Positions 6,172 through 14,326 of a DNA stretch of 64,000 nt are shown in pieces. Each line of letters begins with the position of its first letter. Positions within the stretch are counted from its first letter, which is position 1. The position numbers and the translations under genes are program-made. A model generated the notes under the pieces. The model did no database searches, was not told the DNA's origin, and was given only the letters and a program-made list of their open reading frames with translations. The DNA comes from an uncultured Clostridia bacterium (GTDB taxonomy: Bacteria > Bacillota > Clostridia > Oscillospirales > Ruminococcaceae). The stretch covers positions 1-64,000 of the forward strand of contig CANQPX010000004.1 in assembly GCA_947625915.1 (NCBI GenBank). Reading direction: 5' to 3'.

Positions 6172-6199
6172 AGCCGCAGGTTTTATCCTGCGGCTTTTT
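6172..6199 (+). terminator. Terminator of the micro-ORF array transcript
   Basis: AGCCGCAGG (6172-6180), loop TTTTAT, CCTGCGGCT (6187-6195), then TTTT. It lies 52 nt after repeat R6. Confidence 0.9.
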
Positions 6200-6272
6200 G
6201 AGTTTAAAAATATAAGTTTTGATAGTATTAGTTTTGTTTTCAAACAAACATATTATTTTTTGCAAAATAAAA

Positions 6273-6296
6273 CCTCGGCTGTTTATGCAGCCGAGG
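6273..6296 (-). terminator. Terminator of the FliD-like gene
   Basis: CCTCGGCTG / CAGCCGAGG stem of nine pairs. On the minus strand it is followed by TTTTATTTT. It lies 21 nt after the stop at 6318. Confidence 0.88.
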
Positions 6297-6317
6297 TCAG
6301 AACTTTTTATGCAGCTA

Positions 6318-7019
6318 TCAGAATTTTCCGCTGAATATGTTTGACGCCATTTGTGTGTAAAAATCCAATCCGCGCTTGTTGTTGTATGTATAAGGGTTGG
6401 AATACTGGGACTGTAGAGCAGCCGCTCTGTTTACAAATGAAGCTTTATCAGCGATCTTGTTTGCGTAGGAATAACTTCCCGAGAAAAGTGATTTGAGGGT
6501 TCCTTCGGAAGCGGTCTTTAAAGTATCTTCATTAAGTGTAAGGCGGTTATCGCTGCCGACGGAGATACCGATCCTTCCGAGAGTTCTTGAAAATGCCTTA
6601 GAAGTATTTACCATTGAAACGCCCTTTTCAAGGATAGAAACGTTATCGGAATTCTGTATGCTGTCAAGGGTGTTGTTATAGCTTTCAACGAAGTTCTTTA
6701 CAGAGGAAAGCGTTTTCTCCGGATCGCTGAAATCAGCGCTGCCTGTAGCAAGTGCTGCGGCGTAACCGCTAAGATCCTTTGCGTTCTGTGAAAGTTTTAA
6801 GGAGTCTTCGCTTGTGGAATTATCATTTTCCTCGGCAAAAATTTTCTTGAACTCTTCCAGAGCGTTCTTTTTGAAGCTTGCGCTGCGAACCTGATCTACC
6901 TTTTTGGCAAGATCCAGAAGTTCGGAAGTGCTGTTGCCGAAAGATGACTTACGGTTGTACAGCCCCGAATAAAGCGAGCCGTAATTTGAGGTATACGCGT
7001 TGATACCGTACAATGACAT
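6318..7019 (-). CDS. FliD/flagellar-filament-cap-like protein of unknown role
   Basis: 233 residues, no signal peptide and no membrane helix. The central and C-terminal parts resemble the C-terminal domain of FliD: VKNFVESYNNTLDSIQ (about 105-120), then LGRIGISVGSDNRLTLNEDTLK and a Ser/Ala-rich helix. The N-terminus is Tyr/Ser/Asn-rich (YGINAYTSNYGSLYSGLYNRKSS), unlike flagellar hook proteins. No flagellar gene is nearby, and many Clostridia without flagella encode such short FliD-like proteins. The ATG at 7019 has AAAGGAT 8 nt upstream. It may be a surface or intracellular assembly protein. The function is not known. Confidence 0.5.
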   Translation of the reverse strand: MSLYGINAYTSNYGSLYSGLYNRKSSFGNSTSELLDLAKKVDQVRSASFKKNALEEFKKIFAEENDNSTSEDSLKLSQNAKDLSGYAAALATGSADFSDPEKTLSSVKNFVESYNNTLDSIQNSDNVSILEKGVSMVNTSKAFSRTLGRIGISVGSDNRLTLNEDTLKTASEGTLKSLFSGSYSYANKIADKASFVNRAAALQSQYSNPYTYNNKRGLDFYTQMASNIFSGKF

Positions 7020-7041
7020 AACATCACGATCCTTTCATTTA

Positions 7042-8298
7042 TTAAGAATGTTCGGGCTTTGCTTTCACGGAGGAGAGCATAAGCTTGATACGATTTTCCT
7101 GATTTACTTTTGTAGCGCCGGGGTCATAATCTATTGCAACTATATTAGCCTGCGGAAGGACTGAACGTATTTTGCGTATCATTCCTTTGCCGACGATATG
7201 GTTGGGCAGACAGCCGAAAGGCTGAGCGCAAACTATGTTATTTATGCCGCTGCCGATAAGTTCCACCATTTCTGCGGTAAGCAGCCAGCCTTCGCCCATT
7301 TTGTTGGCGGGGGAGAGGAAGGGCAGGACATTTTTCTTGGTCTCCTCGAATTTTGCGGGCGGGCGGAACCTTGTGCCTGCAATGGCTTTGATGATCTTGT
7401 TCTGCATCATTTTAAAGAAGCCTTTTATTGCCGAGGAAGCAATATATTTTTTATATTTTGTGTGATAAAGCTTTGTTTCGACGACCTGATGATCGCCCAT
7501 GAATATGAGGAAGTCGATCAATCCGGGGCAGCAGACCTCGCAGCCTTCGCTTTCGAGGAATTTCTGGAGTTCGTTGTTGCCGAAAGGGGAATATTTTATA
7601 AATATTTCTCCGACTATGCCGACTTTGATCTTATCAGGATCGGGGGTATATGGAATTGCTTCAAAGTCTTTCACTATCTGTGAAGAAACTTTATTGAAAG
7701 CGGTGTAACTGAATTTAAGGTTTACCAAGCGGTCTATCCAAGTATTGATGAGCTTGTCGGTCTCGCCTTTGTTTTTTTCATATGGGCGGACTTGATTTGC
7801 GAGCAGCATCAAAAGGTCGGCGTAGCATATCCCTGTGATGAACTGAGCCATCATATCCACCGTAAGGTGGAACCCGGGATTTTTTTCAAGCCCCGCAAGG
7901 TTAAGAGAGATCACGGGGACTTGTTCCATACCGCAGCGTTTCAAAGCTTTTCTTATGAGGTGGATATAGTTGGAAGCGCGGCAGCCGCCGCCTGTCTGAA
8001 CCATCATAAGGGCAGTTTTGTTGATGTCGTACTCGCCGGATTTAAGAGCGTCTATAAACTGTCCGACGCAAAGCAAGGCAGGATAACAGGTATCGTTATG
8101 GACATTTTCCAAGCCTTCGTCTATTATTTTCCTGCCGATGGTTTTGAGAAGTTTGACTTTATAGCCGTGGTTATTGAAGATCCTTTCGAGCATGGTGAAG
8201 TGTATAGGGAGCATATTGGGGATAAGGATCGTATATTCTTTTCTCATTTCTTCGGTAAAGAGCAAGCGTCCCTGCTCATTGTATACAAGTTCAGCCAT
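7042..8298 (-). CDS. 2-hydroxyacyl-CoA dehydratase-related protein (DUF2229/HgdB-like)
   Basis: 418 residues from the ATG at 8298. It resembles the C-terminal part of the very large Clostridial proteins annotated as acyl-CoA dehydratase activase-related. Cysteines suited to an iron-sulfur cluster occur in NDTCYPALLCVGQ, QTGGGCRASN, GCEVCCPGLIDF and CAQPFGCLPNHI. The usual N-terminal ASKHA-type activase domain (GxDxGST) is missing, so this is a stand-alone subunit or a split gene. AAGGAG is 15 nt from the ATG, rather far. A TTG at 8322 in the same frame would add eight residues. The gene ends 22 nt upstream of the FliD-like gene. The substrate is unknown. Confidence 0.72.
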   Translation of the reverse strand: MAELVYNEQGRLLFTEEMRKEYTILIPNMLPIHFTMLERIFNNHGYKVKLLKTIGRKIIDEGLENVHNDTCYPALLCVGQFIDALKSGEYDINKTALMMVQTGGGCRASNYIHLIRKALKRCGMEQVPVISLNLAGLEKNPGFHLTVDMMAQFITGICYADLLMLLANQVRPYEKNKGETDKLINTWIDRLVNLKFSYTAFNKVSSQIVKDFEAIPYTPDPDKIKVGIVGEIFIKYSPFGNNELQKFLESEGCEVCCPGLIDFLIFMGDHQVVETKLYHTKYKKYIASSAIKGFFKMMQNKIIKAIAGTRFRPPAKFEETKKNVLPFLSPANKMGEGWLLTAEMVELIGSGINNIVCAQPFGCLPNHIVGKGMIRKIRSVLPQANIVAIDYDPGATKVNQENRIKLMLSSVKAKPEHS

Positions 8299-8451
8299 AA
8301 TATAAAGACAAGACTCCTTCAAAAGTTTTGCTCACGGCATTAAGGCTATAAACCTTCATAATCATTATACCATATATTTATGAATTTTCAATACAAATAA
8401 TATTAATCAATTTGCATTTTTAACAATTCGTTACATTTTATGAAGGAAATG

Positions 8452-8549
8452 TAAAAAACGGACATCGAGCAAATGTCCGTTTCTTTTTTAATAAAAAATA
8501 TTTTAAGAGAGAGTTTAGACAGGTCAAGGTGTCATTGCTATCCTTTATG
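8452..8549 (-). ncRNA. Small RNA candidate with a three-codon ORF
   Basis: A minus-strand promoter TTGTAA (8584-8579), 17 bp, TATAAT (8561-8556) is followed by about 100 nt ending in a hairpin with T-run: AAACGGACAT / ATGTCCGTTT (8456-8482), then TTTTTT counting the last stem bases. Early in the transcript AAAGGATAGCA precedes ATG ACA CCT TGA, a Met-Thr-Pro-stop ORF. No longer frame exists. The function is unknown. Confidence 0.5.
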
Positions 8550-8670
8550 TATATTATTATACACTGTTCCGACCTTTATTACAATTAATTAATTGCAGAT
8601 ATTTTCATACAATAATTACACATCTATCGGTAAAAATAAATAAATTTAAAATATTTTGGAGAAAAATATA

Positions 8671-9094
8671 GGTAATATTGCACAAATGCAATATTACCCG
8701 AACTTGTCGATAAAGCATGACATAATTTTTTTGTCAAACAACGGATCATTTTTTAGAAAAACAAATTGCTCTGTATTGCCAAACAGCTCACCGGGCTGTT
8801 TGGCAAGGCTTAAATGGCAATAACCGTTAATGCCAAGGGGGAAGCCCTCTATCGCAGGGCTTCCCCCTCTTGCTGTCTGCGACAGCAATTCACCCCCTGC
8901 GGAGCTCCTAAAGGCATTAGGGGATTTCGCCGTCTGCGGACGGCGATGAGGGCTCCGCCCCTCAACCCCGCCAGCGCGGCTGCGCTGGATCAGCTTTTCG
9001 GGCAAAGTTTTGTTTTTCGTTTTTTAGTTTGTTCGCGCCTATTTTAAAGCTTTTCGACAGTCTGGGGTAACATTGCGCAAATGCGATATTACCC
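8671..9094 (-). repeat. Dispersed palindrome-chain element, copy 2, with flanking hairpins
   Basis: Inverted relative to copy 1; the core lies at about 8701-9062. It shares the modules TTGCTGTC/GACAGCAA, GGGGGAAGCCCT/AGGGCTTCCCCC, CCAGCGC/GCGCTGG, CGCCGTC-CGCA-GACGGCG and the end hairpin TTGCCAAACAGC/GCTGTTTGGCAA. The left edge carries the perfect hairpin GGTAATATTGCA-CAAA-TGCAATATTACC (8671-8698). The right edge carries a diverged copy of the same hairpin (9065-9094). A 103-residue open frame on the minus strand is broken in copies 1 and 3 and is not counted as a gene. Confidence 0.85.
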
Positions 9095-9106
9095 ATATGT
9101 ATTCTC

Positions 9107-9775
9107 TTAAAATCCAATATCCTCGTTTACAAGTATCACCTTTATCCTGTCCTTGATGCGCTGCTGCGCGGTAACTACATATGAACAGCATATCCTGTCT
9201 TTGCTGCGGCAGCCGTCTGTCATTCCCGATGAACCCGATGCAAGCGCCATGCACTCGCCTTTGCTCAGACAGTATGTTTCACAGCCGAGTCTGGCGGTGT
9301 TTGCGGGTGCGGCAATGCTCTTTACACGCATAACGGCGTCATCAAGAGTTCTTACCAGCTTGTTCCTGCCGGCAACAACGATAACAGACTTCGGTCCGAA
9401 ACATATTGCCGCAACGCGGTTGCTGTTGCCGTCAACGTTGTAAAGTTCGCCGTTTTCGGTTATTGCATTTGCGCTTGTAAGATAGAAATCGGCTGAAAAC
9501 GCATCGCGGTAAATTTTCTGTACTTCTTCGGGAGACTTTCCCTCACGGTCGAGGAAGTTATATGCGCCCGAGCGGAGAAGTTCCGTTGCTCCTATTTCGG
9601 AAAGCGTTACCGAGCCGCCGCAGGCAACTGTTGCGCCTTCGGTAAGGATATCTTTTATCAAAGAAAGGGCTTCCGACTTATTTTTGGCTATATAAGGCAG
9701 CATATTGTTGGCTTTAAGTGCTGAAGCGGTGCGTTCGATAGATTTTTGGTATACGGAATTTGTTATTTCTGACAT
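9107..9775 (-). CDS. LUD domain protein (lactate utilisation LutC/YkgG-like)
   Basis: 222-residue LUD (DUF162) protein. Clear family blocks are NNMLPYIAKNKSEALSLIKD near residue 25, then GATVACGGSVTLSEIG, SADFYLTSANAITENGELYNVDG (about 95-118), the AAICFGPKSVIVVAGRNKLV strand (about 122-141), and a C-terminal Cys-rich tail with C-x(3)-C-x(4)-C (GCETYCLSKGEC) and later CRSKDRICC. The tail may bind an iron-sulfur cluster, as in relatives. Family members serve in lactate oxidation (LutABC), but lutA and lutB are absent here, so its own reaction is unclear. It has its own upstream region and a GAGGGT site before the ATG. Confidence 0.85.
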   Translation of the reverse strand: MSEITNSVYQKSIERTASALKANNMLPYIAKNKSEALSLIKDILTEGATVACGGSVTLSEIGATELLRSGAYNFLDREGKSPEEVQKIYRDAFSADFYLTSANAITENGELYNVDGNSNRVAAICFGPKSVIVVAGRNKLVRTLDDAVMRVKSIAAPANTARLGCETYCLSKGECMALASGSSGMTDGCRSKDRICCSYVVTAQQRIKDRIKVILVNEDIGF

Positions 9776-9940
9776 AAAAATGACCCTCCCATCAGTTTTT
9801 TCGGAAATTCCTTGTGATTATTCATTATTATATCACACTATATTTAAAAAATAAAGAGCATTTTCAAAAGTTTGTATACTTTGCTGAATAAACAATAAAT
9901 ATTTTGTTAATCAAATTGAATTTCGTTAATATAAAATAAA

Positions 9941-9977
9941 AAAACGCTGCAAATGCTTTATTTCATCGCAGCGTTTT
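9941..9977 (-). terminator. Terminator overlapping the end of dnaE
   Basis: AAAACGCTGC (9941-9950) pairs with GCAGCGTTTT (9968-9977). On the minus strand it is followed by TTTATTTTAT. The dnaE stop codon (9958-9960) sits in the hairpin loop. Confidence 0.88.
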
Positions 9978-12900
9978 CTTCTCCCGCAATTTTGCAGATC
10001 TCCTTTGCAAGTTCATCGCATATTCTTACGCCGGAAATGTTTTTCGGCGATATCTGCCGCTTTATATCATGCAGGTAAAGTATAACTTTTGTTCCGCCCG
10101 GATATTTTCCGCAAAGCGATAAAATATCCTTCATCTTCTTGTCCTCATTGCTGCCGAGCCTGATGAAAAGCTTCATATCCTTATGATAAGAAGGATATTT
10201 TTCCGCGGGTATCAGCTTATCGGCGATAAGCTTCGGCGAATCGTCCTTATAGGAAAGCTTTGCTCTCATAAAAATGGCGCGCCCTTTGCGCAAGGCATTG
10301 CCGAAAGACGCTAACGTGTCCGCAAAAACTATCGCTTCCGCTTCGCCTGTCATATCCTCAATGTTGAGGAATGCCATTTTTGCACCGTTTTTTTGTGTAT
10401 AAAGCTTTACCTGACGTATCATGCAGAACATGGACAAGTCCGCTCCGTCTTTAAGTGCGGGCGGTTCTTCGTAAAGTTGGGATATCGTGTTCATTCTGCA
10501 CAGATCCGAATAGACTTTGTATTCCTGCAGAGGATGTCCTGAAAGATACATACCGATAACATCTTTTTCCGCTTCTAAAAGTTCAGGAAGGGGATATTCC
10601 TCCATATGCTCTATGGAAACGGTCTCGGTGCCGCCGCTGTCGCTCATGTCGAAAAAGTTTATCTGTCCTTCCATGTTACGCGCGGAAAAAGCTTGTATGC
10701 CGCTGAAAATTCGGTCATAATTTTCAGCCATTTCGCGGCGGTTCATGCCTAAGCTGTCGAATGCTCCGCATTTTATAAGATTTTCGATGCTTTTGCGGTT
10801 GACGTCTTTACCGTTTATGCGTTTACAGAAATTTTCCAATGACGTGAACCTGCCGCTCCGTTCTCTTTCGGAAATTATCTCGCTTATAGAATTTATGCCC
10901 AGACCTTTTACAGCCGATAGAGCAAAGCGTATCCCCTCGTTTACGGGCGCAAATCCCGCTCCGCTCTCGTTTATATCGGGGATAAGCACCTTTACTCCGT
11001 TTTTGGAACATTCGGCGGTATATTCTATAAGTTTACCCACGCTGTCAAGGCAGCTCGTCATAAGGGCAGCCATATATTCCCTAAAATAGTGACATTTGAG
11101 ATATGCCGTACGGTAACATATAAGCGCATACGCCGCGGCATGGGATTTGTTGAATGCGTAGGAAGCAAAGCTTACCATTTCATCAAAAATATCATTTGCC
11201 GTATCTTCGGGAACTCCGTTTTTCTTTGCTCCATCAACAAAAACTTCGCGTTCTTTCAGCATGACATCATGTTTTTTCTTAGCCATTGCTCTGCGGACAA
11301 GGTCAGCACGTCCGTATGAATATCCTGCCATTTTGCGGCAGATCTCCATTACCTGCTCCTGATAAACTATGCAGCCGTAGGTAACTTCAAGGATATCCTT
11401 TAATATCGGGTGTTTATAAGTTACCTTTGACTTGTCATGGCGGCATTCGATATATTTTGGTATACTGTCCATAGGTCCGGGACGGTAAAGGGATATTACC
11501 GCGATCACATCTTCGATATTTTCAGGGCGCAGACGCATAAGGACTTGTCTCATACCGCTGCTTTCAAGCTGGAATATGCCTGTTGTCTGCCCGCGCGATA
11601 TCATTTCAAATACTGCTTTGTCATCTATAGGTATCTGTTCAATGTCAAAACCCGGCACGTTCTTTCTTATGAAATCCGAAGCGTCGCGTATGACAGTAAG
11701 GTTACGCAGTCCGAGAAAATCCATTTTAAGCAGTCCGAGGCTTTCCAGAACGGGGAAAACATACTGCGTCACAACGGAATTCCCGTTAAGCTGCACAGGA
11801 ACATAGTCGCTTACAGGCGCGTCGGAGATAACTACTCCCGCCGCGTGCGTTGAAGCGTGTCTCGGCATACCTTCAAGCTTTGCAGCCGTATCTATAAGGA
11901 TCTTCACCGTCGGATCGCTTTTGTATAGCGCGGAAAGTTCTTCGCTTTCTTTCATAGCCGAATCAAGGGTGACGTGCATACCGAAAGGTATGAGTTTTGC
12001 TGTTTTGTCAACTGTCTGATACGGCATTTCCATTATCCGTCCCACGTCGCGCAAGGCGGCTTTTGCAGCCATTGTACCGAAAGTTATTATCTGTGCAACT
12101 CTGTCCGATCCGTATTTTTTTACAACATAGTCGATAACTTTTTGCCTGCCTTCGTAGCAGAAATCTACATCAAAATCAGGCATAGATACTCTTTCAGGGT
12201 TAAGGAACCTTTCAAAAAGCAAATTGTACCGTATCGGATCGATGCCCGTTATGCCTATGCAGTATGCCGCAAGACTTCCCGCGCCCGAGCCTCGTCCCGG
12301 ACCAACGGGTATGCCGTTTTCTTTTGCATAGCGTATAAAATCCCAGACTATCAGGTAATAGTCTGTAAAACCCATGCGTATTATCACGTCAAGTTCATAT
12401 TCCATTCTTTCGGTGACTTCTTCGGAAGGGTGTTCGCCGTAATGTTTTTTCATTCCTGCGTAACAAAGTTCCCTGAAATATTTTACATTATCCGTAACTC
12501 CTTCAGCCGTAAACTTTGGCAGCTTTATTTTCCCGAACTCAAATGAAACGCTGCATCTTTCCGCGATCTTAGCGGTATTTTCCACAGCCTGCGGGACTTT
12601 TGAAAAAAGTTCCTTCATTTCCTGTTCCGACTTCATGTAGAATTCGTTTGTAGGGAAAGACAGTGGATCCGGTTCACTGAGCGGTGTATTTGTCTGTATT
12701 GCCGTAAGGACTCTTTGTATATCGGCATCTTCTTTTAAAATATAATGCGCATCATTCGTTGCGGCAAGCGGTATGCCTGTTTCTGCGGAAAGTTTATACA
12801 GCAGCGGAAGTATGCGTTCTTCTTCGGGGATCAAGTGATCCTGCACTTCGATATAGTAATTTCCCTCGCCGAAAATTTCAAGATATTTCAAAGCTGCGGC

Positions 12901-13365
12901 TTTTGCGTTTTCGTATTCGCCGTTTGAAAGTTTTCTCGGCAGTTCTCCCGCAAGGCAGCCCGAAAGCGCAATTATCCCCTCGTGGTATTTTTCGAGAAGT
13001 TCAATATCCACGCGGGGCTTATTGTAAAATCCTTCCGTATAGCCGTAGGAGACCAATTTTACAAGATTATGGTAACCTGTATTGTTTTCGCAGAGCAGGA
13101 CAAGGTGATAAGGCTTGTTGTCCTGACCGTGTATCTTATCGAACCTTGTTCTCGGAGCAACATACACTTCGCAGCCTATTATAGGTTTTATTCCCTGTGC
13201 GGTCGCTTCGTTGTAGAACTCTACCGCTGCATACATATTTCCGTGATCCGTTACCGCAACGGCAGTCTGTTCGAGTTCTTTTGCCCGTGAGACCAGCTGT
13301 TTCAGCCTGCACGCGCCGTCCAGAAGGCTGTATTCGCTGTGAAGATGAAGATGTACGAACGACAC
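9958..13365 (-). CDS. dnaE: DNA polymerase III subunit alpha
   Basis: 1135 residues, DnaE type rather than PolC: no 3'-5' exonuclease insertion. The order is PHP domain (VHLHLHSEYSLLDG at residue 4 onward, with later ALSGCLAGE and TNDAHYI), polymerase palm with the catalytic MPDFDVDFCYEGR near residue 392 and the GPGRGSGAGSLAAYCIGI motif, fingers with IFQLESSGM and VYQEQVMEI, helix-hairpin-helix region, then an OB domain (AKMAFLNIEDMTGEAEAIVF) near residue 1010. In Firmicutes DnaE extends primers before PolC takes over. It is the last gene of the hprK-to-dnaE operon, 16 nt after whiA. Confidence 0.97.
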   Translation of the reverse strand: MSFVHLHLHSEYSLLDGACRLKQLVSRAKELEQTAVAVTDHGNMYAAVEFYNEATAQGIKPIIGCEVYVAPRTRFDKIHGQDNKPYHLVLLCENNTGYHNLVKLVSYGYTEGFYNKPRVDIELLEKYHEGIIALSGCLAGELPRKLSNGEYENAKAAALKYLEIFGEGNYYIEVQDHLIPEEERILPLLYKLSAETGIPLAATNDAHYILKEDADIQRVLTAIQTNTPLSEPDPLSFPTNEFYMKSEQEMKELFSKVPQAVENTAKIAERCSVSFEFGKIKLPKFTAEGVTDNVKYFRELCYAGMKKHYGEHPSEEVTERMEYELDVIIRMGFTDYYLIVWDFIRYAKENGIPVGPGRGSGAGSLAAYCIGITGIDPIRYNLLFERFLNPERVSMPDFDVDFCYEGRQKVIDYVVKKYGSDRVAQIITFGTMAAKAALRDVGRIMEMPYQTVDKTAKLIPFGMHVTLDSAMKESEELSALYKSDPTVKILIDTAAKLEGMPRHASTHAAGVVISDAPVSDYVPVQLNGNSVVTQYVFPVLESLGLLKMDFLGLRNLTVIRDASDFIRKNVPGFDIEQIPIDDKAVFEMISRGQTTGIFQLESSGMRQVLMRLRPENIEDVIAVISLYRPGPMDSIPKYIECRHDKSKVTYKHPILKDILEVTYGCIVYQEQVMEICRKMAGYSYGRADLVRRAMAKKKHDVMLKEREVFVDGAKKNGVPEDTANDIFDEMVSFASYAFNKSHAAAYALICYRTAYLKCHYFREYMAALMTSCLDSVGKLIEYTAECSKNGVKVLIPDINESGAGFAPVNEGIRFALSAVKGLGINSISEIISERERSGRFTSLENFCKRINGKDVNRKSIENLIKCGAFDSLGMNRREMAENYDRIFSGIQAFSARNMEGQINFFDMSDSGGTETVSIEHMEEYPLPELLEAEKDVIGMYLSGHPLQEYKVYSDLCRMNTISQLYEEPPALKDGADLSMFCMIRQVKLYTQKNGAKMAFLNIEDMTGEAEAIVFADTLASFGNALRKGRAIFMRAKLSYKDDSPKLIADKLIPAEKYPSYHKDMKLFIRLGSNEDKKMKDILSLCGKYPGGTKVILYLHDIKRQISPKNISGVRICDELAKEICKIAGEENAAMK

Positions 13366-13381
13366 GTTTTCACCGTCCTTT

Positions 13382-14314
13382 TTAAATTTCGCCCCGTTTG
13401 CTCCGTTCTTCCCGTATCTTGTCCGCGATCTCGGAAAGTTTTTTCAGTCTGTGGTTCGCTCCCGAACGTCCGATGGGCTTGTCCAGCATTTCTCCCAGTT
13501 CTTTCAGTGAAACATCGGGATTTTCCACACGCAGTTCAGCCATATTTTTAAGTTCCGGAGTAAGGCTGTCAAGTCCTTCCGTATGCATTATATATTCTAT
13601 ATCTTCTATCTGTTTTTCGGAAGCGCGCAGGGTGCGTTCTATATTTGCGGCATCGCAGTTTGCGATGCGGTTCGCTTTGTTGCGGACGTCCTTGTAGATC
13701 TTAACGTTCATAAGATCTATGCTGCTCATTGTTGCGCCCATGAGAGTAAGCAAGTCCTCTATCGCTTCGCTGTCTTTAAGGTATATGACATATGCATTTT
13801 TTCGCTCGGCATATTTTGCATTTACTCCGACCGAAACGAGCAGTTCGGTAAGATCGGCTGCAAGTTCCCGATACGGCACGGCAAATTCCAGATGATATTC
13901 TTTTATCGGCTCCGTTACGCTGCCGCAGGAAAGAAATGCTCCCGCGATAAATGCGAATACACTGTTGTTGTCGATGATATCCGTCCGGATCCTGTGAATG
14001 ACCGCGCGTCCTGATATCCTGAAACGGTAAATAATTTCTTCCCTGTAATGTTCTGACGGCACACTGATCGAGTACAGCGCGCCGCCGTTTTTCTTTTTTA
14101 TTTCGGAAACTTCCGTAATATTTTTTCCGCCTATCACATCGTCCGCAAGTCTGCGGAAAAGTCCGCAGACCTCATAGTTTTCCGTCTGGAAAACTATCGC
14201 TTCCGCGGAAAATATCCTGCAAAAGAGCAGCATTCCGTAAAGACAGCAATATTTCCTGTCCTTGTCGGTAATTACCGAGCAAAGCTCTTTTTTTACCGAA
14301 TGAGAAAATGACAT
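13382..14314 (-). CDS. whiA: DNA-binding protein WhiA
   Basis: 310 residues, the standard WhiA length. The N-terminal half starts SFSHSVKKELCSV and has the degenerate LAGLIDADG homing-endonuclease-like fold (FIAGAFLSCGSVTEP near residue 115). The C-terminal helix-turn-helix domain includes NRIANCDAANIERT, SLTPELKNMAELRVENPDVSLKELGE and the conserved IGRSGANHRLKKL near residue 290. WhiA is linked to cell division and chromosome organisation in Firmicutes and to sporulation in actinobacteria. It follows rapZ by 12 nt. The gluconeogenesis factor gene yvcK, which normally lies between rapZ and whiA, is absent. Confidence 0.97.
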   Translation of the reverse strand: MSFSHSVKKELCSVITDKDRKYCCLYGMLLFCRIFSAEAIVFQTENYEVCGLFRRLADDVIGGKNITEVSEIKKKNGGALYSISVPSEHYREEIIYRFRISGRAVIHRIRTDIIDNNSVFAFIAGAFLSCGSVTEPIKEYHLEFAVPYRELAADLTELLVSVGVNAKYAERKNAYVIYLKDSEAIEDLLTLMGATMSSIDLMNVKIYKDVRNKANRIANCDAANIERTLRASEKQIEDIEYIMHTEGLDSLTPELKNMAELRVENPDVSLKELGEMLDKPIGRSGANHRLKKLSEIADKIREERSKRGEI

Positions 14315-14326
14315 CTATATCATTCC

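Larger units (their letters stand above)
4811..6199 (+). other. 1.4-kb transcript with repeat/micro-ORF array and no normal gene
   Basis: Between a strong promoter and an intrinsic terminator there is no frame of useful length on either strand. The first part (4811-5480) has scattered hairpins, for example GGATAC/GTATCC at 5089-5102, and CCCC (5443-5446) facing GGGG (5469-5472). It also holds a CTCACTCC word at 5239-5246 that is complementary to the later GGAGTGAG repeats. The second part (5482-6119) is an ordered array. Each unit has a ribosome site, a 10-13 codon micro-ORF, then 6-13 nt after its stop a GGAGTGAGTCC-type repeat, then a 50-70 nt spacer. It could be a polycistron of micropeptides, a large structured RNA (compare ROOL/GOLLD-type ornate RNAs), or both. 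I do not recognise it. Confidence 0.7.

Noticed and set aside
8694..9005. 103-residue reading frame inside repeat copy 2, similar to a 95-residue frame in copy 4 (61266-61553)
   Set aside because: The two frames resemble each other only because they lie in the same repeat. The equivalent frames in copies 1 and 3 contain stops, and the base changes preserve stem pairing rather than codons.
12759..13184. Long plus-strand frames opposite dnaE, whiA, feoB and the trp genes
   Set aside because: They are antisense shadows of clearly conserved genes, lack ribosome sites and have no protein-like composition.
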